A stretch of DNA of 64,000 bases from an uncultured Bacteroidales bacterium. GTDB taxonomy: Bacteria > Bacteroidota > Bacteroidia > Bacteroidales > Paludibacteraceae. Location of the stretch: contig ONND01000007.1 in assembly GCA_900319105.1 (NCBI GenBank), positions 55,569-119,568 of the forward strand, written 5' to 3'. Numbering within the stretch: the stretch's first letter is position 1; each line of letters begins with the position of its first letter. The position numbers were made by a program, and so were the translations under genes. A model generated the notes under the pieces. The model was given only the letters and a program-made list of their open reading frames with translations. It ran no database searches and was not told the origin of the DNA. Shown one piece after another: positions 8,801-16,763 of this stretch.

Positions 8801-9040
8801 ACGGACATGACCTTCGACTACGATATCAATGTGCTCAAACCGATCTACCTCGGCGTGCATGTAGGCGGAACGATGGACGACCTGCAGATCAAACTCGCGA
8901 AATGTAAGTTCGCTCAGGATTTCCGTCCGCATTGGTACCAGAAAGCCGATACCCAGTCCCTCGAACTGCGTCGTATGATCAAGGCTTCGATGGAGAAAAA
9001 CGTACGTATTAAATCCGATAAAGATAAATCAGAACAATGA
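5849..9040 (+). CDS. AsmA-like envelope protein
   Basis: 1063 aa. One N-terminal membrane helix (about residues 8-32, after MKRAFKIIG) followed by an AsmA-type start (YIVFTPERLTPIARQAAAQY, then FSTFPYFGLSVKDVLLVNP). The rest is long, beta-rich and periplasmic, as in the AsmA/TamB group that forms hydrophobic grooves for lipid movement between membranes; that role is family knowledge, not visible here. The end again looks AsmA-like (DLQIKLAKCKFAQD). A perfect palindrome (CTTCCCC-TGA-GGGGAAG, 8169..8185) lies in a low-complexity linker rich in Glu, Ala and Thr. The next gene starts inside its stop codon region (ATGA overlap), so the pair is coupled. Confidence 0.8.
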   Translation: MKRAFKIIGWTLLGLVLTVVIVACVAIYIVFTPERLTPIARQAAAQYVTCEHEIGEVDLTFFSTFPYFGLSVKDVLLVNPKEGAQNDTLLSVPELVASVKLLDAINGDIFVKRFRLNKATANVFIAADGTTNFDVFALPQDTTPKQEDTIPGWQLKSIGWDEDLVIDARTLTFVDNKDTITASLYNTNLVLAGWERDTLQGAKLDLVSEQVNASVKGVEYAKDMKLKLHLPVLYGLSDEGNHLYMEGVELAVNQFGLALDGEVSTPCFASNQYTMDLSLKTGEWQISEVLALVPDKFKAALSDLAVDGQIRLEAAAQGCYADSILPAVQAHVVLKNGEGAYKPIPYTLRDVTLDATADLHMNKGEKSTATIKTLKAKTKESSIAAEGKVEDLLGNLIANLSLALDANLPDFAYFMPEKMTLTGTAKGKAKARVRLDDLNPLRLEKSKVEADLTLKDIHYAMDSMVVDLPKTQARIQLPNPQPSQPKLKWARIDLETQQVDATMAMPLIASLKASKIQLEAGNVLSNDPVLHAGLALQTEQPIGVQMDSMAVTLAAPKLKAFVAYNTKDTTVMPEVQASLDCQALNGYFKDIKADLQPTQLEASLSGSRSDKKIPVVRSKLNTQGCAVNIGQELAAKTGVLALEAASRYTADGENILLQLNPRLKVNLKKGELSIPERLPEIVKIPSIEFSYSNREMTIENSRVELGHSDLNLKGNVRNIGRWFRHDSILIGELDIVSDHCDANQLLTWFSADSGSEEKPAAEETKLVEKTVATTSPEGKTDVVPEKEPFLVPTDVDLALNTHIREVEIFEQVAKDLKGGLYVKDGKLILDEVGFICHAAKLQLTAIYRTPRRNHLYLGLDYHMVDVKIDELLKMIPNLNEMVPMLSSFKGEADFHLAAETYLNSQYQPKMSTLRGASSLTGKDLVVMDGATFSKISKLLMFKKKTENKIDSLNAEITVYKNEIDVYPLCVSMDNYMVALGGRHRTDMTFDYDINVLKPIYLGVHVGGTMDDLQIKLAKCKFAQDFRPHWYQKADTQSLELRRMIKASMEKNVRIKSDKDKSEQ
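8169..8185. repeat. Perfect palindrome inside the AsmA-like gene
   Basis: CTTCCCC and GGGGAAG around TGA, coding for part of TSPEGKTD in a linker. Similar in type to the CCCTCCC palindrome at 11244. Confidence 0.6.
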
Positions 9041-11151
9041 AAAAAATTCTTTTAGGTGTAGTTGCAATGACGCTACTTGCTTGTAATTCTTCCAACCCCC
9101 TGTTGGAGCAGCCGAATACGCCGTACGGTGTGCCGGCATTTGACAAAGTGAAATTGGAGCACTACCTTCCTGCTTTTGAGGCGGCTATCGCGCAGCAGAA
9201 GGCAGAGGTGGATGCCATCGTGAATAATGAAGCCGAACCGACGTTCGAGAATACGATTGTAGCTCTGGACCGCGCCGGCTTGTTGCTGGACCGCGTGAGC
9301 GGTGTGTTCTTCAACGTGCTGGAGGCGGACGGCAATGACGAGATGAACCAGATAGCCGAGCAGGTGAGCCCGATGCTCTCGGAGTTGAGCGACGGTATCA
9401 TCCTCAACGACAAACTCTTCCAGCGCGTTAAGTTCGTCTATGACCAGCGCGACCAGCTTGGCCTCAACCCCGAGCAGATGCGTCTGGTGACGGAGACCTA
9501 CAAGTCGTTCGCCAATAACGGCGCCAATCTGCCGGAGGATAAGAAAGAGCGACTCAAAGAGATCAATCAGGAACTGGGTCTGCTTTCTCTTAAGTTCGGC
9601 AATAATGTGGTAGCGGAGACCAATAACTGCCAGCGCTTCGTCACCGACGAGGCGGAGCTCAAAGGTCTGCCGGAGTCTGCTAAAGCAGCTGCAGCAGAAG
9701 AGGCAGCCGCGGCAGGACATCCCGGAGAGTGGCTCTTTACGCCCAAGCGCACCTCCTTCACGCCGGTACTCCAGTACTGCGAGAACCGCGAACTGCGCAA
9801 ACAGCTCCTTATGGACTATACCACCCGCGCAAATCATGACAACGAGTTTGATAACAAAGCCGTCATCATCCGCGAGATGGAGCTCCGTATAGAGAAAGCC
9901 AAACTCTTCGGCTATGACAACCCTGCAGATTATATCCTGGCGGACTGCATGGCGAAGGATCATCAGACCGTGGACGCTTTCCTCGCTTCTGTTTGGACTC
10001 CCTCTCTGGAGGCTGCCAAACGTGAGGCGGCGGCTTTGCAGGAAGTGATGGATGCAGAGAAAATGGCGCAAGACCCGCATACCGATGATCAGGTGTTGCT
10101 ACAACCTTGGGATTGGTGGTATTACGCCGAGAAACTGCGTAAAGCCAAATATGCGTTGGATGAGGAGCAGATCAAACCTTATTTTGAGCTCAACAATGTG
10201 CGCAAAGGTGCGTTCGGCGTAGCTACCAAACTGTACGGCCTGCAGTTCGAGAAACTGAACGACATGCCGGTTTATAACCCCGAGGTAGAGGTCTTCAAAG
10301 TGACCGATGCAGACGGTTCGTTTGTAGGTATTCTCTATACCGACTATTTCCCGCGTGCCGGTAAGCGTCCGGGCGCTTGGATGAATAATATCCTGCCGCA
10401 GTATATCGATGCAGAAGGAGTGGATCATCGTCCGGTGATTATCAATGTCGGTAACTTCAACAAGCCGACAGCCGGTAATCCTTCTCTCCTTTCCATGGAT
10501 GATGTAGAGACCCTCTTCCATGAGTTCGGTCACGCTTTGCACGGCTTGCTCTCCAAAGCGCATTATAAATCGCTGAGCGGCACCAACACCCCGCGTGACT
10601 TTGTGGAACTGCCTTCGCAGTTTATGGAGAACTACGCTTACGAGCCCGAAGTGCTCAAGACCTATGCCTTCCATTACCAGACGGGTGAGCTGATCCCCGA
10701 TAGCCTGATCGCGAAGATCAATGCGGCGGGTAAGTTCAACCAGGGTTTTGTGACAACGGAGTTGTTGAGCGCATCTATTCTCGATATGGATTTCCATGAG
10801 TTGACCACAGCCGAAGGACTGGACGTCAATGCGTTCGAGAAGCAGAGCCTCGAGAAGATGGGTATGATACCCGAGATCATCGTTCGCTATCGTCCTACTT
10901 TCTACAACCACATCTTCACTACGGGTTACGAAGCCGGTTATTATAGTTATACCTGGGCAGCCGTGCTCGACGCAGATGCGTTTGCTGCCTTCAAGGAGAC
11001 GGGTAACCTCTTCGAGCCGGAGACCGCGGCACGCTTCCGTCACCTCTTGGAGCAGGGCGGTACGCGCGATGCGCAGGAACTCTATCTTGAGTTCCGCGGC
11101 AAAGCAGCTGACCCGGCTAACCTCTTGCGCCGCAAAGGATTCATCGAGTGA
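9037..11151 (+). CDS. M3 family metallopeptidase lipoprotein (peptidyl-dipeptidase Dcp-like)
   Basis: 704 aa. The signal MKKILLGVVAMTLLACNSS has a lipobox (LLAC), so this copy is exported and lipidated, unlike the cytoplasmic Dcp/oligopeptidase A of enterobacteria. Zinc site HEFGH at residues 495-499 (followed by ALHGLLS), and the distal Glu lies downstream in the usual M3 arrangement. N-terminal half helical, with NPLLEQPNTPYGVPAFDKV at the start of the mature protein, typical of Dcp-like members. It would trim dipeptides or short peptides in the periplasm. Four-base overlap with the AsmA-like gene upstream and with the membrane-protein gene downstream. Confidence 0.9.
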   Translation: MKKILLGVVAMTLLACNSSNPLLEQPNTPYGVPAFDKVKLEHYLPAFEAAIAQQKAEVDAIVNNEAEPTFENTIVALDRAGLLLDRVSGVFFNVLEADGNDEMNQIAEQVSPMLSELSDGIILNDKLFQRVKFVYDQRDQLGLNPEQMRLVTETYKSFANNGANLPEDKKERLKEINQELGLLSLKFGNNVVAETNNCQRFVTDEAELKGLPESAKAAAAEEAAAAGHPGEWLFTPKRTSFTPVLQYCENRELRKQLLMDYTTRANHDNEFDNKAVIIREMELRIEKAKLFGYDNPADYILADCMAKDHQTVDAFLASVWTPSLEAAKREAAALQEVMDAEKMAQDPHTDDQVLLQPWDWWYYAEKLRKAKYALDEEQIKPYFELNNVRKGAFGVATKLYGLQFEKLNDMPVYNPEVEVFKVTDADGSFVGILYTDYFPRAGKRPGAWMNNILPQYIDAEGVDHRPVIINVGNFNKPTAGNPSLLSMDDVETLFHEFGHALHGLLSKAHYKSLSGTNTPRDFVELPSQFMENYAYEPEVLKTYAFHYQTGELIPDSLIAKINAAGKFNQGFVTTELLSASILDMDFHELTTAEGLDVNAFEKQSLEKMGMIPEIIVRYRPTFYNHIFTTGYEAGYYSYTWAAVLDADAFAAFKETGNLFEPETAARFRHLLEQGGTRDAQELYLEFRGKAADPANLLRRKGFIE

Positions 11152-11663
11152 AACGACAAACACAAGTCATACTATACCACCTGTTGCCGATAGCCTTCTG
11201 GCTGTTGGCAGCGGTTGTGTGTGTGGTAACTTATCTCCTCTCTCCCTCCCTTGAGGGGAGGGAAGGGGTGGGGTTCTTCGCTCCGGCCGTTCTCTCGCTT
11301 CTCTCGGTGCGTCTTATCCACCGCATTCCGCGTTTGGGCGACTCTACGGAGCCCTCATTCCAAGTGGCGCTCTTGCTCGGCATAGCCTCTTATTGGCTGC
11401 CGTCCGTATTGTTTCTTATTCCGCCGATATGGATATACCTGATCTATCGGAATATCTTCTCTTTTCGTTCCATCACAGCTACGCTCATAGGGCTGGCGCT
11501 GGTAGCCGTATGGGCTGCTTTGGCGGTCTTCATGGGATGGCTGCCGAATGAATGGGCGGATTTCTTTGCATCAAAAAACGCCCTTGGGTGGATACCCGTA
11601 GGCGCTTTCTTAATCGCGTATATGGCTTCTACCATTGCACGACGAAACCTGCGTGTACGTTAA
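11148..11663 (+). CDS. Hypothetical multi-pass membrane protein
   Basis: 171 aa, GTG start inside the stop of the M3 peptidase gene (GTGA overlap). About five hydrophobic segments: residues 9-28 (LLPIAFWLLAAVVCVVTYLL), 40-57, 75-90, 95-115 and 125-165. Between segments 1 and 2 the sequence SPSLEGREGVGF is encoded by a GC-rich palindrome plus GGGGTGGGG, a unit that looks intergenic in origin. The 3' end overlaps the converging TonB-receptor gene by 35 bases. No family recognised; the C-terminus is basic (RRNLRVR). Confidence 0.6.
   Translation: MKRQTQVILYHLLPIAFWLLAAVVCVVTYLLSPSLEGREGVGFFAPAVLSLLSVRLIHRIPRLGDSTEPSFQVALLLGIASYWLPSVLFLIPPIWIYLIYRNIFSFRSITATLIGLALVAVWAALAVFMGWLPNEWADFFASKNALGWIPVGAFLIAYMASTIARRNLRVR
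11233..11275 (+). repeat. GC-rich palindrome plus GGGGTGGGG inside a coding region
   Basis: CCCTCCC (11244..11250) pairs with GGGAGGG (11256..11262), followed by AAGGGGTGGGG. The terminator at 1840 read on the minus strand has the same order (hairpin, then GGTTGGGGG), so this is probably the same repeat family caught in frame. Confidence 0.6.
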
Positions 11664-13818
11664 TACCCGCTTGCGGCATAAAATAAGCTATGTCGCTATC
11701 TGTCCAGGTATCGTGATACACATAACCGTTGCTTTCATACTTCGCGTTGAAAAGATTATTTACTTGGCATTTAAGGGTAATGTCCGGGCATCTCTTGTAT
11801 TTCTGCAGCGGTAATAGGTATTGCATATTCAGGTTGGTCACCGTATATGCTTTCAGCATGGCGTTCGGATCCTCGTTATTGGCGAGGAACTGCTTGCTGA
11901 TGACAGTTGTCTGTATCTCTGCATTGAATCCTGCTGCGTGGAAGGAGAAGATATTTCCGGCAATCCAGTCGGGCGAGAAGGAGATGGTTCGCCATCTATT
12001 GCCGTCCTGCCATTTGTTACGGCTCCACGTCAGCGTGCCGCTCCAGCTGAACCATTTGGTCCAGTCCACACCGAACTGAAGCTCCGCACCGGTGCGGTAT
12101 GATTTATCTACATTCTTCGTCAGGAAGATAGCGATGCTGTTAATCTCACCGGTGAGTATCAACTGGTCTTTGTAATCCATGAAATAGAGGTTCAGACCGA
12201 TATGCCACGGGATGGCATAACCGCTTTTGGTCACACCCGCGGAAGTATAGTTATAGCCCAACTCGTAGTCGAATAGTTTCTCCGGTTTGGGCTGCGGCTC
12301 GCCTGCCTGCCAGTTGATGAAGTTCGACCGCGCCGGCTCACGGTTGGCTAACGCGAAGGTTGCCGACAGGCGGTGGCCGCTGTTGTCGTATGTCAGACCG
12401 GCTTTCGGGTTGAAGAAATGCCATGTGCGTTGCTCCTCGATGCCTACACGGCTGCCGGGGACGGTGCTGTTGTCATTATCGCCGTACATATGGTGGTGAA
12501 CCAACCGGTACTGCAGATCGCCGTACAGACTCAGTTTTTCTTTCCCGCGGTGCAGTACCCGCCAGTTGGCTTTGGCGTAGATGTTGCCATCCAGTTTGTC
12601 GCCATAGCCGCGGTAGTACTCTGTGAAATTAGTGCCGTAGTTCTGGTCTATGTTGCCGTACGAGACACCGTTGTAGTTATTAAGCGCGATACCTGCTTGT
12701 ACATCTACTTTCTCGTGGATGTATTTGGTGCTGAAGATACCTCCGTAGAAATGATTGCGCAGACCCTTTTGGGCGATACCCATAAGGTTCCATGTATCGA
12801 AGGTCTCCCAATAACCGGTGCCGAAAGTGTAGTGTCCTGTGGCGCTGAGGCTCCAGTGGAGGTTGAAGCGGTGCGTCACGTTCAGGTGCAAATGGTGCTG
12901 CTGGTAGTTGTCCGTCTCGTTGCGGTAGTACTGGGTGTTGCCGTTGGCATCGATGAAGGCGCCGGCGGTGTTCTGGCGTCGGTCTTTCTCTATTTCTTCG
13001 CGTGTCAGACCGTTCCAGGCGAGATAAGTCTTCTCTTTGCCGCCAAAGGAGAGCAGGTTGACTGCCGTCTTGCTGTTCTGCCATCCTATCTGCGCCTGGT
13101 AACTGAAGAGGTCGGAGAAAGCGCGGTCGATATATCCGTCGGAGTTCACCTTGCTGAAACGGCCGCCAACGTGCCATGCGCCTTTAGCACTGTTCTTGTC
13201 ACCCCAATAAGCATCTATCTTTGCCATCTCGCGGAACGTGTTGTACATACCGCCGTTGAAACTCAACTCGGCGTGAACCGGCTGTGCCTTGTAGTCTGTA
13301 GGGATGGTGTTGTCCAGCGTGCTGATGTTGATGCTGGCGCCGAAACTGCTGCCGCCGTTGGCGCTGGTACCGATACCGCGTTGCACGTCCAGTTTGGTGA
13401 TGGACGAACTGATGTCCGTCATGTTCACCCAGAAGACCGTCTGGCTCTCCGCATCGTTCAGCGGCACCTCATTGATAGTCATGTTGATACGCGTGTGATC
13501 GCTACCACGCACGCGGAAATAGGTGTAACCCACGCCCAGACCGTCATCGCTGGTGGTCACCAGCGAGGGAGTCTTCGTCAGCAGCATAGGCAGGTTCTGA
13601 CCCGTGTTCTCGCGGTTCAGTTCTCGGTAACGAATTTCCTCCCTGCTCACAGTCGCCTGTTTCACGGGAGCGCTGATCACTACCTCTTGCAGATTGAAAT
13701 CACTGGCGGACAAAGTGTCCGCGTTCTCCTGCGCACTCAGTTGCGCAATAGACATGAGCGCAAAAGCACCCATACAAATCAACCATGCATGGTTGATGTT
13801 AAAAGAATGTTTGTTCAT
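11629..13818 (-). CDS. TonB-dependent outer-membrane receptor, probable thiamin (vitamin B1) transporter
   Basis: 729 aa from the ATG at 13818 (MNKHSFNINHAWLICMGAF), with a signal peptide ending near AQLSAQ. Plug domain about residues 45-165 (LQEVVISAP, later GVGYTYFRVRGSDHTRINMT); the rest is a 22-strand-type barrel ending in an aromatic C-terminus (HAGFVVQW). A start 15 bases upstream falls inside the riboswitch and is rejected. A TPP riboswitch ends only about six bases before the start, the arrangement known for the Bacteroidetes OMR1 thiamin receptors, so thiamin or a precursor is the likely substrate; this rests on regulation, not on the protein sequence. It has no SusD-like partner. 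The 3' end overlaps the converging membrane-protein gene by 35 bases. Confidence 0.88.
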   Translation of the reverse strand: MNKHSFNINHAWLICMGAFALMSIAQLSAQENADTLSASDFNLQEVVISAPVKQATVSREEIRYRELNRENTGQNLPMLLTKTPSLVTTSDDGLGVGYTYFRVRGSDHTRINMTINEVPLNDAESQTVFWVNMTDISSSITKLDVQRGIGTSANGGSSFGASINISTLDNTIPTDYKAQPVHAELSFNGGMYNTFREMAKIDAYWGDKNSAKGAWHVGGRFSKVNSDGYIDRAFSDLFSYQAQIGWQNSKTAVNLLSFGGKEKTYLAWNGLTREEIEKDRRQNTAGAFIDANGNTQYYRNETDNYQQHHLHLNVTHRFNLHWSLSATGHYTFGTGYWETFDTWNLMGIAQKGLRNHFYGGIFSTKYIHEKVDVQAGIALNNYNGVSYGNIDQNYGTNFTEYYRGYGDKLDGNIYAKANWRVLHRGKEKLSLYGDLQYRLVHHHMYGDNDNSTVPGSRVGIEEQRTWHFFNPKAGLTYDNSGHRLSATFALANREPARSNFINWQAGEPQPKPEKLFDYELGYNYTSAGVTKSGYAIPWHIGLNLYFMDYKDQLILTGEINSIAIFLTKNVDKSYRTGAELQFGVDWTKWFSWSGTLTWSRNKWQDGNRWRTISFSPDWIAGNIFSFHAAGFNAEIQTTVISKQFLANNEDPNAMLKAYTVTNLNMQYLLPLQKYKRCPDITLKCQVNNLFNAKYESNGYVYHDTWTDSDIAYFMPQAGINVHAGFVVQW

Positions 13819-13823
13819 TTTCT

Positions 13824-13890
13824 TTGGCAGCATTACCTGCCCAAGTTCTACGGGTGTAATCTCAGTAATCGCTGAAGCGAGAACACCCCG
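13824..13890 (-). promoter_or_regulatory. TPP (thi-box) riboswitch
   Basis: On the minus strand this reads GGGGTGTTCTCGC.., ACTGAGATTACACCCGTAGA, then ACTTGGGCAGGTAATGCTGCC. The core CTGAGATnACACCCGnnGAAC and the GGTAATGCnnnC end match the conserved THI element. It starts about 19 bases after the stop of the upstream gene and ends six bases before the receptor start, so control of translation initiation is more likely than termination; no U-run hairpin lies between. Confidence 0.9.
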
Positions 13891-13908
13891 AATGATTAAT
13901 ACTATTAA

Positions 13909-14703
13909 TTAGAAGCGATAACTGAACGATACGAACCATCCCCATTCCGCCATATAGCGGTAGGAGGCTCCGTTCTTTTTCGCTAAGTTGTTCAGTCCGA
14001 AGTCATATCCGGCCTGTAGTCGGTATCGGTCCCATTCGATACCGCCGCCCAAGCCCCACTGGGCATTGACGCGTGTGCGGTCTCGATCCATACGGTTGTA
14101 GCCCTCTACCGGAATACCCATGCTTTCGAGCCATTCTTTGGTACGCATAGGATCGTCCTCTTCTTCTTTGTGACTCAATGCAGTTTCCATATGTACATCC
14201 TCCGAGATACCTACATTGATCTGTAATCCCGTAAAGAAGAACAAGTTCAGTTGTTTCCATAGCGGAATCGTATAATAGACTCTTACCGGGACGGTCAGGT
14301 TATGCTCAAATACTGTATTCTTGATTATCTCCGTTTGTGTCGCTTCTATGCTCATCGAGCGCCAGTGCTGCTCGTTCTTACCATAGGTGAACGTGTAGAG
14401 CAGACCGGTCTGCAGGCTGAAATGCATAGGCAGAAGGAAGGTAAACGTGGCACCAAAGCGGAAACCGTCCAGATAGAGTTGCGGGTAGGATAGCTTGCGC
14501 GTACGTTGCGAATGTTGTACATATCCCGCCTCCAGACGGTATTCCACACCGAAATGGTAGGCCTCTTCCTCTACCCGCTTTTTCGTCGGGTCGAAGAAAC
14601 TGTTGTCCGCTATCTGCAGATCGGGTCTCTTCTTCTGGTCGTCCGCGTACGCGCCTGCACATAGCGCGCACGCCAAAAATAATATGGAGATACGTTTTAC
14701 CAT
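13909..14703 (-). CDS. Outer-membrane beta-barrel protein of unknown function
   Basis: 264 aa. Signal peptide MVKRISILFLACALCAGAYA, then a mature region of alternating beta strands (FGVEYRLEAGYVQHS, FGATFTFLLPMHFSLQTGLL, FTGLQINVG) ending FVSFSYRF, with the terminal Phe typical of barrels. It resembles the small porin-like / PorT-type barrels common in Bacteroidetes, but I cannot assign a function. The start ATG overlaps the stop of the M13 peptidase gene by 7 bases, so both are translated from one mRNA. The thiamin riboswitch begins 19 bases after its stop, so the downstream receptor is probably read through from here or has an internal promoter. Confidence 0.7.
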   Translation of the reverse strand: MVKRISILFLACALCAGAYADDQKKRPDLQIADNSFFDPTKKRVEEEAYHFGVEYRLEAGYVQHSQRTRKLSYPQLYLDGFRFGATFTFLLPMHFSLQTGLLYTFTYGKNEQHWRSMSIEATQTEIIKNTVFEHNLTVPVRVYYTIPLWKQLNLFFFTGLQINVGISEDVHMETALSHKEEEDDPMRTKEWLESMGIPVEGYNRMDRDRTRVNAQWGLGGGIEWDRYRLQAGYDFGLNNLAKKNGASYRYMAEWGWFVSFSYRF

Positions 14704-16730
14704 ATACTTACGCGGTTTTCAGGAGCGACATACAGCGGCGAGCTCTCCGTTACGTTCCATGCTTCGTACCAGGCGTTGATCTGCGGAAGGGCGCCGTTCA
14801 CACGCCAGCGGCCTAAAGAGTGGGGGTCGCTCTTCGTGCGGTTCAGGATCTCCTCCGGACGGATGTTGCCTGCCCATACATTGGCGTAGGCTAAGAAGAA
14901 ACGCTGCGCCGGAGTGAAGCCGTCGCGGGTCTGCAGACGCTTGTTGGCCGGCTTGGCTTCTTCGTTGAGCGTGAAGGCTAAGAAGGATACTTGTAATCCG
15001 CCGTGGTCTGCGATATTCTCGCCGAGCGTGAACGCACCGTTGGCATGTACGCCCGGAGCTACCTCAATCTTGTTGAAGGCTTCTTCCATTACCTTGGTGC
15101 GGGCGTCGAAGGCAGCCTTGTCCTCTGCCGTCCACCAGTTCACCATGTTGCCGTCTTTGTCGAACTGGCAACCCTGGTCGTCGAAGCCGTGAGTCATCTC
15201 ATGACCGATAACGACACCGATAGCGCCGTAGTTGAACGCATCGTCTGCACTCATGTCGAAGAACGGGTATTGCAGAATACCTGCCGGGAAGCATATCTCG
15301 TTGCTCGACGGGTTGTAGTAGGCATTTACCGTCTGCGGCGTCATGTACCATTTCTTCTTATCTACCGGCTTGCCTAAGTAACTGAGGCTGTACTCTTGCT
15401 CGAACTTGGCGGCGCGTTGGAGGTTAGCGTAGTACGTATCTTCTGCATTGATATCCAGTTTGCTGTAGTCGCGCCACTCGTCCGGATAACCGATCTTGAT
15501 CGTCATCGCGTTCAGTTTCTCCAGTGCTTTGGCTTTGGTCTCGTCGCTCATCCACGTCAGGTTCTCGATACGGATGCCCAAGGCTTTCTGCAGGTTATGT
15601 ACCAGCGCGAGCATGCGTTCCTTATTCTCCTCGGGGAAATATTTCTTCACGTACATCTGACCCACTGCTTCGCCGAGCGTACCGTTCACGATACCTACGG
15701 CGCGTTTCCATAACGGACTCGGTTCTTCGCGACCCGAGAGTACCTTGCCGTAGAAATCAAACGAAGTCATGTATATCTCGGTGGTCAGATACGATGCTGC
15801 ACCTTCGATCACTTGCCAGGTAAAGAGTGTCTTCAGGTCCTCCAGCGGTTCCTCTGCCAGCATCTTGCCTGCCTCCTGGAGATGCGGTTTCTGACCTACC
15901 GACAGACTGTCAATCGTTACGCCTAAAGCTTCGAAATAAACTTTCCAATCCACCTGCGGTACCAGTTCCTGCAGTTCGGCTATGCTCATCTTGTTGTAGT
16001 TGGCCTGCGGGTCGCGTAATTCCACATTGCTGTAGGCTGCCTTGGCCAGACGGGTCTCCAAACGCAGTACCGTTTGTGCGCGCTCGGCGCCGTCGGCAAA
16101 ACCGAACAGACCGAACATCTTCTCTACATAAGCTACATAGGCGTTACGGATCTTCGTGGTCTGCTCGTCGTTGTCCAGATAATACTCCTTCTCGCCTAAC
16201 GAGAAACCTGCCTGATACTCATTGAGGATATTCATCGAACTATTCATGGCATCGGCATCCACATACATCGCCCATAACTGGTAGTCCATCGCGGCGCCGA
16301 GTACTTTGGATAACTCCTCGCGAGTGCTGATTCCTGCGATTTCATCGAGAGTTTTCTGGACAGGTGCAATACCTTCCTGGTCACGGCGCGCGGTGTCCAT
16401 CGCCAGGTTATACAGGTCGCCGATCTTCTGCGCTACTGTACCTTTGTACTTGGTACTTTGTCCCTTTGTACTTTCTGCGATCTCCTGAATCAGTCCGTTC
16501 ACTTGCTCTAAATTGTTCAGACCCAATTTATCGAAACTGCCAAAACGGCTGTATTCCGGGGTTAAGGGGTTATTCGCCATCCATCCGCCGCAAGCGAACT
16601 GGTAGAAATCATCTTGAGCTACTGCGGTCGTATCCAGATTGGCAGGATCAATACCGGTCGTCTGCTGTTTGTTCGTACATGCTGTTGTCATAAGCGTAAC
16701 TGCTGTCAATGCAAAAATAATTTTTTTCAT
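14697..16730 (-). CDS. M13 family zinc metallopeptidase (PepO / neprilysin-like lipoprotein)
   Basis: 677 aa. Lipoprotein signal MKKIIFALTAVTLMTTAC. Zinc motif HEMTH at residues 510-514 within VIGHEMTHGFDDQG; downstream GENIADHGG carries the third zinc ligand; NAYYNPSSNEICFPAGILQ precedes the active site as in neprilysin relatives; the C-terminus has no CxxW, as is usual in bacteria. It should cleave short peptides in the periplasm or at the surface. Near residues 85-97 a heptamer-like tract (16437..16475) encodes STKGQSTKYKGT, an insertion in the helical N-terminal domain. It follows the NlpC gene by 33 bases. Confidence 0.92.
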   Translation of the reverse strand: MKKIIFALTAVTLMTTACTNKQQTTGIDPANLDTTAVAQDDFYQFACGGWMANNPLTPEYSRFGSFDKLGLNNLEQVNGLIQEIAESTKGQSTKYKGTVAQKIGDLYNLAMDTARRDQEGIAPVQKTLDEIAGISTREELSKVLGAAMDYQLWAMYVDADAMNSSMNILNEYQAGFSLGEKEYYLDNDEQTTKIRNAYVAYVEKMFGLFGFADGAERAQTVLRLETRLAKAAYSNVELRDPQANYNKMSIAELQELVPQVDWKVYFEALGVTIDSLSVGQKPHLQEAGKMLAEEPLEDLKTLFTWQVIEGAASYLTTEIYMTSFDFYGKVLSGREEPSPLWKRAVGIVNGTLGEAVGQMYVKKYFPEENKERMLALVHNLQKALGIRIENLTWMSDETKAKALEKLNAMTIKIGYPDEWRDYSKLDINAEDTYYANLQRAAKFEQEYSLSYLGKPVDKKKWYMTPQTVNAYYNPSSNEICFPAGILQYPFFDMSADDAFNYGAIGVVIGHEMTHGFDDQGCQFDKDGNMVNWWTAEDKAAFDARTKVMEEAFNKIEVAPGVHANGAFTLGENIADHGGLQVSFLAFTLNEEAKPANKRLQTRDGFTPAQRFFLAYANVWAGNIRPEEILNRTKSDPHSLGRWRVNGALPQINAWYEAWNVTESSPLYVAPENRVSIW
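16437..16475 (-). repeat. Imperfect heptamer tract inside the M13 peptidase gene
   Basis: Units such as TGTACTT, GGTACTT and TTGTACT repeat with a 7-base period (CTTTGTAC type, as at 59484 and 17240). In frame, coding for a Ser/Lys/Thr-rich loop. Confidence 0.65.
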
Positions 16731-16763
16731 ATAATATCTATTTATAAATTCCTAATTTACAAA

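Noticed and set aside
13833-13833. ATG at 13833 as the start of the TonB receptor
   Set aside because: It falls within the TPP riboswitch; the ATG at 13818 gives a proper signal peptide.
12373-13875. 500-codon open frame antisense to the TonB receptor
   Set aside because: Its translation is Val/Ala-rich without a motif, and the receptor plus riboswitch explain the region on the minus strand.
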